Source: Bacilli bacterium (GTDB taxonomy: Bacteria > Bacillota_I > Bacilli_A > RFN20 > CAG-826). From it: DNA of 12,421 nt. The notes under the pieces are model-generated. The model searched no databases. It saw nothing but the letters and a program-made list of their open reading frames with translations, and had not been told where the DNA came from. The stretch spans positions 1-12,421 of the forward strand of contig JAFZLN010000099.1 in assembly GCA_017551465.1 (NCBI GenBank), read 5' to 3'. The translations under genes and the position numbers were made by a program. Positions 1 to 6,992 of the stretch are shown here, in pieces; position 1 is the stretch's first letter, and every line of letters begins with the position of its first letter.

Positions 1-470
1 GGAAGGACTGATAATACACTTTCAACTTTACTTCTATTGTTCTCAGTAGTGTTATCAGTAACAAAGGCATTGAATGCCGCATCATTCGCGGTACTGCCAA
101 AGAATGTCATGACACAGTCCATAATGACAATCAAAGTACCGGCTAAGAAGGCGTTATGTGCTACTAATGTAATAGAAGAATGAGGATCTAAGAAGGCAAA
201 TAAGATAATTGATATACCCCAAAGGATATAACCAGTGGATATTAATAGTTTTCTTTTGCCTAGTCTATCACTGACCGCACCCATTAATAATGTGGTTAAT
301 GTTGCAGCCGCAGCGCTACACGCTGTCATGACTGGGATAAAGCCATATTCACTCGTACAGTCAAAGACATAGACATTGAAATAGTTATTCTCAATTGCCC
401 ACGCTAATTGACCAACAAAACCAGCTAATATGAACATTAGCCATCTTCTTAGTCCAATTTTGTTTTCCAT
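1..470 (-). CDS. MFS transporter, N-terminal part (cut by window edge)
   Basis: An integral membrane transporter of the major facilitator superfamily; the substrate cannot be told from sequence. I translated it by hand from the ATG at 470: 156 complete codons with no stop, so the C-terminal half lies outside the window. Hydrophobic segments lie at about residues 9-27, 43-63, 76-94 and 105-125. Between the second and third is the MFS motif A loop, GAVSDRLGKRK (residues 64-74), a signature of the family's cytoplasmic loop 2-3. A GSTANDAAFNAFVTD stretch (126-140) follows TM4. The start is supported by AAGGAGG on the minus strand (478-484), seven bases upstream. The gene lies 12 bp after galactokinase, so the two are surely co-transcribed, and a sugar substrate is a reasonable guess from context only. 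The family call is secure; specificity is unknown. Confidence 0.88.
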   Translation of the reverse strand, partial: MENKIGLRRWLMFILAGFVGQLAWAIENNYFNVYVFDCTSEYGFIPVMTACSAAAATLTTLLMGAVSDRLGKRKLLISTGYILWGISIILFAFLDPHSSITLVAHNAFLAGTLIVIMDCVMTFFGSTANDAAFNAFVTDNTTENNRSKVESVLSVL

Positions 471-477
471 ACACATT

Positions 478-484
478 CCTCCTT
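478..484 (-). promoter_or_regulatory. Ribosome binding site of the MFS gene, overlapping the galactokinase stop
   Basis: The minus strand reads AAGGAGG here, seven bases before the MFS ATG. It overlaps two bases of the galactokinase TAA (483-485), so ribosomes finishing galactokinase end on top of this site. That arrangement favours translational coupling of kinase and transporter. Confidence 0.8.
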
Positions 485-1643
485 ATTTTATTTCGGAAGG
501 TATTTGATTTCTAACATTTACTATATGAACGTTTCCTTCACCGTATTTCTCTTTCGCAGCAAGTAAAACGTTATTTAAAACTTTATTTGGGACAAGGGCA
601 ATAACAGAACCTGCAAAGCCTCCACCGTTGATTTTGACACCGGCTTCATTATTAGAGGCTTTTAGTATTAATTCGCAAGCTTCTAATGGTGAGCCTTCAA
701 TCTTATCGACATACATATTGTGCAATAAATCAGTGGATGATTCTCTTGATTCATTAATTAATCTAATAAGTGTTTGCATATCATTATTGCTAATAGCCTC
801 ATATGCTTCCTTAACACGTCTATTTTCGCCATAGAAGTGTAGGGCTCTTTGATATGCTATTTCACCATAATTTGATATGCCGTCTTGCTTGTTTTCAATT
901 ATTTTAGCTTCCGGAACATCTCTTAAATATTCTTCGCCAAAGTAGTGGGCTACCTTGAACATATCATCTGGAATTGCTTTATATAAATGGTCTAATCCAG
1001 CGTGACTACCACCAGAATTAACAATCACAAAAGAATAATCTCTCATCTCTACATTAAGCGATTTAACTATTGGATTATTGATATCTTCAAAATCAATATA
1101 GACAAGGCCACCATAAGCTACACCTATTTGATCTAATAAACCACACATCTTACCGTAATAATTACGTTCAGCACATTGGCTTGCTTTACATAAGGTCATT
1201 AATGGAATTTGTTCATTATTGAAAAGCTTATTAATAGTTTGAGCCACTAATAATTCAAAAGCGGCGCTACTACTTACACCTGCGCCACCAGGAATTTGAC
1301 TCACCATATAAATATCAAAGCCACCATACTTGTAGTCTTTTGCTAAATAAGAAACAATGCCTCTAATTAAAGCGGATGATTTACCGATTTCTTCTTCATT
1401 TTTATCTAATCTAGATAAATCTATAGAGAAACCTCCAAAGCCTTCGCTATAAGCGTTTACTAACAAATCATTTCTTTTCCTAATCGCGGCAAAAATAGAT
1501 AATGAGCAAGTCGCGGCAATGCATAAGCCATGGTTATGGTCAGTATGATTGCCGAGCACTTCAAATCTACCGCCACAGCTTAGATATAACTCTGGTTCAG
1601 ATTTATAGTTTTCTATGAATTTATTCTTGAGGTAGTTCTTCAT
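483..1643 (-). CDS. galK: Galactokinase-family GHMP sugar kinase
   Basis: A predicted cytosolic ATP-dependent sugar 1-kinase; the classical member phosphorylates galactose for the Leloir pathway. At 386 residues it has normal family length. All three GHMP motifs are visible: the sugar-binding signature GRFEVLGNHTDHNHG (25-39), the ATP-binding loop PGGAGVSSSAA (118-128) and the C-terminal GGGFAGS (340-346). The catalytic aspartate is probably D171 in CGLLDQ. The odd point is the signature: classical enzymes read GEHTDY, with a glutamate contacting the sugar, whereas here it is GNHTDH. I recall similar GNHTDH variants annotated as galactokinase in other gut Firmicutes, so this is probably a subfamily and not decay, and the true substrate may differ from galactose. 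No galT or galE is adjacent. The start overlaps the end of the upstream DUF368 gene by 23 bp, with GAAGGA close upstream. Family is certain; the gene symbol is less so. Confidence 0.87.
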   Translation of the reverse strand: MKNYLKNKFIENYKSEPELYLSCGGRFEVLGNHTDHNHGLCIAATCSLSIFAAIRKRNDLLVNAYSEGFGGFSIDLSRLDKNEEEIGKSSALIRGIVSYLAKDYKYGGFDIYMVSQIPGGAGVSSSAAFELLVAQTINKLFNNEQIPLMTLCKASQCAERNYYGKMCGLLDQIGVAYGGLVYIDFEDINNPIVKSLNVEMRDYSFVIVNSGGSHAGLDHLYKAIPDDMFKVAHYFGEEYLRDVPEAKIIENKQDGISNYGEIAYQRALHFYGENRRVKEAYEAISNNDMQTLIRLINESRESSTDLLHNMYVDKIEGSPLEACELILKASNNEAGVKINGGGFAGSVIALVPNKVLNNVLLAAKEKYGEGNVHIVNVRNQIPSEIK

Positions 1644-2613
1644 TTTCCTTCACTTCAAGTGCGGCTCTTTTTCTTTGAGCTCTTACTAATAAATAACTCA
1701 AGACAGCGCAACCAGCTAATACAACTAAACCAATAATGATTTCTAGCCACATTGGTAAGAGTGGATTGATACCTTCAATATCTTTACCAGCCCAATTCAT
1801 GTAGTAATCAACAATATTGGAATTAGCGAATAACACTAAGATAGAACCACCGATAAAACCGATGATAACGAAGAACGTTTCTTTGCGCCATTTCTTGAGC
1901 AATATATTCATAATTTTGGAAACCAAAACCACGCCAATTAAACAACCAACAGCGAAACATCCTAAAACACCAAATAAGGCACCTGTGTGCGAGAAATCAT
2001 GTGGAGAAAGCAATAATTCTTTAGCCCACGTAGTAACACTATCCACAAGTGGTCTATAGAAGCCTAAAATTAACAAAATTAACGAACCTGACAAACCAGG
2101 AACAGTTAAAGCAACTGCGGCAACTGCTCCGACAGGAATTAAAATCAAATATAAATACCATTGAGGATTTTCGAATAATACTTTTACATCAAACGTGCTT
2201 AAACCAACAAGGATATTAGCGACTCCAAGCGCAATAACAAATAGTGCACCTACACCAATAAGTAAGACATTCTTTCTAGTTAACTTTTCACCTTTAACTT
2301 CGTCGGTGATGCCAGGGAATGAACCAATTAAGAAGCCAGCGAATAAGCATATTAAGACAAACATCATGTATTCAAAGGCGTAAGAGAATACAACAATGCA
2401 AACCGCGACAGCGATAACAATACCCAATAGTATAGGGATTAATACTTTAATAGCCCAGCCAAACTTCTTTCTAAAGTTATTAACTGCACCAATAATATCT
2501 TCATAAACATGGAAGATGACGGCAATTGCAGCGCCTGAAACACCAGGAATCGCGGCACCTGCACCGATGGCTAAACCAGCCACAAGTTTTCTAAACCATT
2601 CTTTTATTTTCAT
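1621..2613 (-). CDS. popT: DUF368 membrane protein, PopT-type undecaprenyl-phosphate translocase
   Basis: A polytopic membrane protein of 330 residues with about eight to ten hydrophobic segments. It carries the two related DUF368 half-motifs: AAIPGVSGAAIAVIF with a following VYEDII (20-41), and LTVPGLSGSLILLILGFYRP (169-188). Each has the PG[VL]SG core, and the pair gives the internal inverted-repeat pattern of this family. DUF368 proteins were recently shown in other bacteria to return the lipid carrier undecaprenyl phosphate across the membrane (PopT, alongside DedA-type UptA), which supports wall and surface-glycan synthesis. The transfer of that role here is by family. The first motif has GAA where many members have GGT. 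The gene heads the operon with galactokinase and the MFS transporter. Its ATG is only eight bases from a good -10 box and has no Shine-Dalgarno, so it may be translated from a leaderless mRNA. The C-terminus is a short charged cytoplasmic tail (311-330). Confidence 0.88.
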   Translation of the reverse strand: MKIKEWFRKLVAGLAIGAGAAIPGVSGAAIAVIFHVYEDIIGAVNNFRKKFGWAIKVLIPILLGIVIAVAVCIVVFSYAFEYMMFVLICLFAGFLIGSFPGITDEVKGEKLTRKNVLLIGVGALFVIALGVANILVGLSTFDVKVLFENPQWYLYLILIPVGAVAAVALTVPGLSGSLILLILGFYRPLVDSVTTWAKELLLSPHDFSHTGALFGVLGCFAVGCLIGVVLVSKIMNILLKKWRKETFFVIIGFIGGSILVLFANSNIVDYYMNWAGKDIEGINPLLPMWLEIIIGLVVLAGCAVLSYLLVRAQRKRAALEVKENEELPQE

Positions 2614-2621
2614 ACAAAAAG

Positions 2622-2650
2622 AGTATACAAAATTTATTTTGTTTAGTAAA
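2622..2650 (-). promoter_or_regulatory. Promoter of the popT-galK-MFS operon
   Basis: Read on the minus strand: -35 TTTACT (2645-2650), a 17-bp spacer, and -10 TATACT (2622-2627), a good sigma-A match. The -10 ends eight bases before the popT ATG, placing the start site about two bases upstream of that codon. The -35 lies within the region used by the divergent pth promoter. Confidence 0.65.
2627..2642. repeat. 16-bp inverted repeat, possible operator
   Basis: ACAAAAT-TT-ATTTTGT: two perfect 7-bp arms around 2 bases. It fills most of the spacer of the leftward promoter and touches the -35 region of the rightward one. A bound repressor there could affect both. It is AT-rich and short, so chance is a real alternative, and no regulator gene is in view. 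Confidence 0.4.
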
Positions 2651-2669
2651 TCTTGCGTTGTGCTATAAT
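2641..2669 (+). promoter_or_regulatory. Promoter of the pth-mfd-rqcP-tilS operon
   Basis: An extended -10, TGCTATAAT (2661-2669), with a perfect TATAAT hexamer. The -35 is poor (GTTTAG, 2641-2646, 17-bp spacer), which the TG extension can compensate. The predicted start is near 2676, giving a leader of about 11 bases before the pth ATG, with only a GAG as a weak ribosome contact. Confidence 0.65.
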
Positions 2670-2686
2670 TGTTGCACGAGATTTAT

Positions 2687-3241
2687 ATGAAACTTATTGT
2701 TGGCTTAGGAAATCCAGGAAAGAAATATGACAAGACTCGTCATAATATGGGCTTTATGGCTATCGACCTTTTAGCGGATCAAGCTAAAATCGATATCGAT
2801 AAAGAAGTTTTTCATTCCTTAATGGGTAGAGGCAAAATCTATGGTGAAGATTGCATCCTTATTAAGCCTCAAACATTTATGAATCTCTCTGGAACAGCGG
2901 TGCAAGAAGTTGCCCATTATTTCAAGATTGAAGTGGATGACATCATCGTTGTTTTCGATGACATGGCTTTAGAACCAGGCAGAATTAGAATCAGAAAAGA
3001 AGGTTCTTCTGGTGGTCATAAAGGCATGCAAAACATTATCGATTGTTTATCAACCGACAAGATTAAAAGAATTCGTATTGGTATTGGTGAACCAGGTGAA
3101 TGGGATACTGTTGACTATGTGTTATCAAAACCACTTAAAGACGAACAGCCTTTAATCGATGAAGCGATTGAAAACGCTGTTGGTGCATTAAAGGAGGCTA
3201 TTAAGTCTGATTTTGATCGGGCGATGAACAAATATAACTAA
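2687..3241 (+). CDS. pth: Peptidyl-tRNA hydrolase
   Basis: A cytosolic esterase that frees tRNA from peptidyl-tRNAs dropped by the ribosome; essential in most bacteria. From this start it is 184 residues, the family norm. It opens with MKLIVGLGNPG and then TRHNMG, containing catalytic H19. QTFMNLSG (62-69) and FDDMALEPG (90-98, with D91 polarising the histidine) follow, then GSSGGHKGMQNI (106-117). These match the asparagine, aspartate and histidine residues that bind the tRNA terminus in the family. An in-frame TTG at 2669 would add six residues, but it lies in the -10 box and falls before the conserved N-terminus, so the ATG at 2687 is chosen. It is the first gene of an operon, with mfd 15 bp downstream, the same pairing as in Bacillus. 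Confidence 0.96.
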   Translation: MKLIVGLGNPGKKYDKTRHNMGFMAIDLLADQAKIDIDKEVFHSLMGRGKIYGEDCILIKPQTFMNLSGTAVQEVAHYFKIEVDDIIVVFDDMALEPGRIRIRKEGSSGGHKGMQNIIDCLSTDKIKRIRIGIGEPGEWDTVDYVLSKPLKDEQPLIDEAIENAVGALKEAIKSDFDRAMNKYN

Positions 3242-3243
3242 TT

Positions 3244-3250
3244 AAGGAGG
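3244..3250 (+). promoter_or_regulatory. Ribosome binding site deciding the TTG start of mfd
   Basis: AAGGAGG sits six bases before TTG at 3257. No ATG or GTG with a comparable site is present near the N-terminus, so this site fixes the non-AUG start. It is one of the strongest ribosome binding sites in the window. Confidence 0.85.
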
Positions 3251-3256
3251 TATAAA

Positions 3257-6200
3257 TTGAACCTTTTTAACAAGTTAAAAAATAATAGTGTTACCCCCCT
3301 CTTCCAAAGGAAATCGGGGCATTTTGTCGTAGATGATAATAATGGAATTGCCCTTTTAGTGGCTTCTTCCTATAAGAATAAAAAAGAACCATATTTATTA
3401 ATAACTTCAAACTTATATAAGGCTCAATCGTTGTATTCCGCACTTATATCTTTCTTAGGCAAAGATGATATTTTACTTTTCCCAAGCGACGAACTTATTA
3501 GAGCGGAAACAATTGCTCAGTCTAAAGAAATGGCGGCGCATCGTCTTTTCGTCTTGAACGAAATACTTCATAGGGATAATCCGATTGTCATCGCTAACTT
3601 AGCGAGCGCAACGCGTTACTTACCAGCGCCTTCTCTATTTAAAGAAAGAACATTCACCTTAAAGAAAGGTAAACATTATCAATTAGATGATATTAGAAGA
3701 AAACTCATTAAAGATGGTTATCAATTAGTTAATAAAGTTGACCAATCATTACAGTTCGCTATTCGTGGTGATGTTTTGGATATCTTCTCCGTCAATAACG
3801 ATAACCCAGTCCGTATTGAATTCTTTGATGATGAAATTGAAAGCATGAGATATTTCGATCTCGCTAAACAAACATCAATTTCTATGTTAGAAGAAGTCAC
3901 TATCTTGCCTGCGTCAGATATCTTACTTAATGATGAAGAATTAGCTAACAGTGGTGATAAGCTCTACTCCAATTTAGAAAAGGATAAAGAAGTCCTTGGA
4001 TTAACTCTTTTTGAAAAATTAAGGGACACGGTAGATGATTTAGCCTTTACTTTAAGTGAAGGACAGATTGATGAGAAATTTTATAAATACTATGGATTTT
4101 TAACTAAAGAACATTATTCAATTTTTGATTACTGCGCTAACTATAAGAATGTCTTTGTGGATATAAACGGCATTAAGAATTCTAATGATATGCTTCAAAG
4201 AGATTCTCATACTTATTTAGATGAACTATATGAAAATGGCAAAGCTTTATCAAGATTAGAAATCTATCAAGATATCAACCGTTTAGTGGATATGAATCAC
4301 CATATCACTACATCTAGTTTATTAGATTCACCTTCTGCGATATCTTTCCCTGTTAAAGCAGTGCCATTCCAGGCTAGTAAAAAGTCAGATGCGATAAATA
4401 TCATCTTCTCTTATCTAAAAGATAACTATCAAATCGTTTTAGCACTTAACAATAAAGAGCATATCCATCTTGCTCAAGAGATATTAGACTTCCAAAAGAT
4501 TAAACACCAAATGGTGGATGGTTTTGAATTACCTAAGGAAGATAAAGTCGGTATTTCATTAATTAATCTCGCTAGTGGTTTCGTTTTAAGCGAAGAAAAA
4601 ATCGTCTATTTAACAAGCGCTGAATTATTTAATGAAAAAGTTAGAACCGCGAGATTTGATAATAGATTTAAAGAAGCCACAATACTTAGAAGTTATGAAG
4701 AATTAGAGCCAGGTGACTATGTCGTTCATGAATATCAAGGCATTGGTCAATTCATTGCTTTACAAACTTTAGAAGTTAATGGTACACATAAAGACTATTT
4801 AAAGATTGCTTATTGGGGTAATGAGTTTCTATATGTCCCAGTAGTGCAGTTCCAATTAGTTAGAAAGTATTTGGGTAAAGAAGGTGCCTATCCTAGATTA
4901 AGTCATTTACATAGTAAAGACTGGGAAAACACTAAAAAGAAAGTTAAAGCGAGAGTTAATGATTTAGCGGAACGCCTTATGCAGTTATATGTTGAAAGAA
5001 GTAAAGCCCAAGGTTTTGCCTTCCAACAAGATGATGAATTCCAACAAGAATTTGAGAACGAATTTGAATTTCCTTTGACACGTGATCAGGAAAAAGCCCT
5101 TTCTGATATCAAAAAAGATATGGAAAGTAGTGCCCCTATGGACCGTTTGTTATGTGGTGACGTGGGCTTTGGTAAAACCGAAGTTGCCTTTAGAGCCGCC
5201 TTTAAAGCCATCCTATCTGGTAAGCAAGTTGCTATTCTATGTCCAACAACATTATTAGCAAGACAACACTACGAATTAGCGTGCAAGCGTTTTGCGAACT
5301 TTGATGTTAATATCGCGGTCTTTTCTAGACTCGTTAAAACTGCCCAGCAAACCAAATATATGAAACTAGTGGAAGAAGGCAAAGCACACCTCATAATCGG
5401 TACACATCGTCTTCTTTCTAAGAATTTACACTTTAAAGATTTAGGTTTATTAATCGTTGATGAAGAACAACGTTTTGGTGTGGAACAAAAGGAAAGAATC
5501 AAAGAAATTAAGAAAGATATTGATGTCTTAACTTTATCTGCAACTCCTATTCCAAGAACATTACAAATATCTTTGATTGGTGTTCGTAGCATGTCTAAGA
5601 TTGATACTCCTCCACAAGATAGAATGCCAATCCAAACATATGTCACTCCATTTAGATTAGATGTTGTTAAAGAATTAATTGAAAGAGAACTTGGAAGAAA
5701 TGGACAAGTCTTCTTCTTGCATAATAATATCGCTACCTTATATAACAGAGTGGCCACTTTACAAAAGATGATGCCTAATGTCCATATTGGTGTAGCACAC
5801 GGCAAGATGGACAGAGATGATATCGAAGATGTCATGATGCGTTTCTATGAAGGTGAAATCGATGTTTTAGTGTCCACATCCATTATTGAAAATGGTATTG
5901 ATGTGCCTAACGCTAATATGATTATCGTTGAAGATAGTGAAAACCATGGCTTATCACAGTTATATCAAATCAAAGGCAGAGTGGGTCGTTCTTCTAGAAT
6001 TGCCTATGCTTACTTAATGTATAGTGAATACAAAGTATTAAATGAAAAAGCTCAAAAGAGATTGAAAGCCCTTCAAGATTTTACTGAACTCGGTAGTGGT
6101 TATAAGATTGCTCAACGCGACTTAATGATTAGAGGCGCTGGTGATATCTTAGGTCCAGAACAAGCAGGTTTTATTGATTCTATTGGTCTTGATATGTATA

Positions 6201-6733
6201 TCAAGTTATTAAATGACGCTGTTAAGGAAAAGATGGAAGGTAAAGTTGAAGAGGAAAACATTGAAATTAATCCAACCTTAGATATCGATGCCTATATTCC
6301 AAATAGTTACGCTAAAGAAGGCGATAAGATTGAACTATATCAAGAAATCTTACACGCACCAACCTTATTTGATTTAGATCATATTAAAGAAAAGACGAGA
6401 GATGTTTATGGTCGACTTCCTGAAGAAGTTGAATCGTTATTTGCCAAGCGCAGTATTGATTTATTAACTAAAGAAGCACACGTCTTAAAACTTCAGGATA
6501 AATCGAAGTTTGTGGAAATTAATCTCGGCGATGAATATATTAATATCAAAGGTATTGGTAATATTTTATTTGAAGCACTGATTCCATTTTTAGCGTTCGT
6601 TAAAATCAGTTATGCTAATAATGTCTTTAGAATCGTCTTAAATAAAGGTAAGAACTGGGTTTATGACCTAGAAAATATCCTTAAGAGTCTCTTAGAAATT
6701 CAAAATCATTTTGTGATAAAGGAAATCAACTAA
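3257..6733 (+). CDS. mfd: Transcription-repair coupling factor Mfd
   Basis: An ATP-driven DNA translocase that pushes RNA polymerase off lesions or other blocks and recruits UvrA for nucleotide excision repair. At 1158 residues it is full length. Order of parts: a UvrB-like N-terminal region (about 1-340, with RGDVLDIFS from residue 170), a linker domain, the CarD-like RNA-polymerase-interacting domain beginning near EPGDYVVHEYQGIGQF (484-), then the RecG-like motor. In the motor, Walker A is GDVGFGKT (634-641), the DEEQ box is at 735-738, TLSATPIPRT is at 759-768, and KGRVGRS with RGAGDILGPEQAG forms the motif VI and TRG region. A C-terminal D7-type domain closes it. The start is TTG, supported by AAGGAGG six bases upstream. 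It lies one base before rqcP, in the conserved pth-mfd-rqcP order. All motor motifs look intact. Confidence 0.97.
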   Translation: MNLFNKLKNNSVTPLFQRKSGHFVVDDNNGIALLVASSYKNKKEPYLLITSNLYKAQSLYSALISFLGKDDILLFPSDELIRAETIAQSKEMAAHRLFVLNEILHRDNPIVIANLASATRYLPAPSLFKERTFTLKKGKHYQLDDIRRKLIKDGYQLVNKVDQSLQFAIRGDVLDIFSVNNDNPVRIEFFDDEIESMRYFDLAKQTSISMLEEVTILPASDILLNDEELANSGDKLYSNLEKDKEVLGLTLFEKLRDTVDDLAFTLSEGQIDEKFYKYYGFLTKEHYSIFDYCANYKNVFVDINGIKNSNDMLQRDSHTYLDELYENGKALSRLEIYQDINRLVDMNHHITTSSLLDSPSAISFPVKAVPFQASKKSDAINIIFSYLKDNYQIVLALNNKEHIHLAQEILDFQKIKHQMVDGFELPKEDKVGISLINLASGFVLSEEKIVYLTSAELFNEKVRTARFDNRFKEATILRSYEELEPGDYVVHEYQGIGQFIALQTLEVNGTHKDYLKIAYWGNEFLYVPVVQFQLVRKYLGKEGAYPRLSHLHSKDWENTKKKVKARVNDLAERLMQLYVERSKAQGFAFQQDDEFQQEFENEFEFPLTRDQEKALSDIKKDMESSAPMDRLLCGDVGFGKTEVAFRAAFKAILSGKQVAILCPTTLLARQHYELACKRFANFDVNIAVFSRLVKTAQQTKYMKLVEEGKAHLIIGTHRLLSKNLHFKDLGLLIVDEEQRFGVEQKERIKEIKKDIDVLTLSATPIPRTLQISLIGVRSMSKIDTPPQDRMPIQTYVTPFRLDVVKELIERELGRNGQVFFLHNNIATLYNRVATLQKMMPNVHIGVAHGKMDRDDIEDVMMRFYEGEIDVLVSTSIIENGIDVPNANMIIVEDSENHGLSQLYQIKGRVGRSSRIAYAYLMYSEYKVLNEKAQKRLKALQDFTELGSGYKIAQRDLMIRGAGDILGPEQAGFIDSIGLDMYIKLLNDAVKEKMEGKVEEENIEINPTLDIDAYIPNSYAKEGDKIELYQEILHAPTLFDLDHIKEKTRDVYGRLPEEVESLFAKRSIDLLTKEAHVLKLQDKSKFVEINLGDEYINIKGIGNILFEALIPFLAFVKISYANNVFRIVLNKGKNWVYDLENILKSLLEIQNHFVIKEIN

Positions 6734-6734
6734 T

Positions 6735-6992
6735 ATGCGTTTAGACATGGTACTAAAATTATCGGGATTAATTAAAAGAAGAACGGTCGCAAAAGAGCTT
6801 GCAGAACGTGGTCGTATTTTGATTAATGATCGTGTGGCAAAACCATCAAGTGATGTTAAAGAAGGCGACCGTTTAGAACTCCATTTAGGTAACCGTGTTT
6901 TAATCGTTGAAATTAATTATATTGAAAGATTTAAAAAGGAATTTCCAACATATAAAGAGATACTAACTAAGAAGGTGAATAGCGATGCTTAA
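6735..6992 (+). CDS. rqcP: S4-domain ribosome quality-control factor RqcP (YabO/Hsp15 family)
   Basis: A small RNA-binding protein of 85 residues that is almost entirely one S4 fold. The pattern MRLDMVLKLSGLIKRRTVAK, then ERGRILINDRVAKPSSDVK and GDRLELHLG, closely follows B. subtilis YabO, renamed RqcP. That protein binds stalled 50S-peptidyl-tRNA complexes and works with RqcH to add C-terminal alanine tails to unfinished proteins. The paired arginines near residues 15-16 are those expected to contact rRNA and tRNA. rqcH is not in this window. The gene starts one base after the mfd stop, with AAGGA inside the end of mfd, and overlaps tilS by 8 bp, so it is translationally coupled on both sides. 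The family fit is strong; the role is assigned by orthology and gene order. Confidence 0.9.
   Translation: MRLDMVLKLSGLIKRRTVAKELAERGRILINDRVAKPSSDVKEGDRLELHLGNRVLIVEINYIERFKKEFPTYKEILTKKVNSDA

Noticed and set aside
2669..2686. In-frame TTG that would extend pth by six residues
   Set aside because: It lies in the -10 box of the operon promoter and precedes the conserved MKLIVGLGNPG start; the ATG at 2687 gives the normal family length.
2614..2686. Catabolite-response (cre) site controlling the galactokinase operon
   Set aside because: No sequence close to TGWAANCGNTNWCA is present in the divergent region.
5269..5835. Long open frame antisense to mfd (188 codons, minus strand)
   Set aside because: It lies wholly inside the motor domain of mfd, reads as low-complexity Ser/Leu/Ile-rich protein with no recognisable motif, and is explained by codon bias on the other strand.
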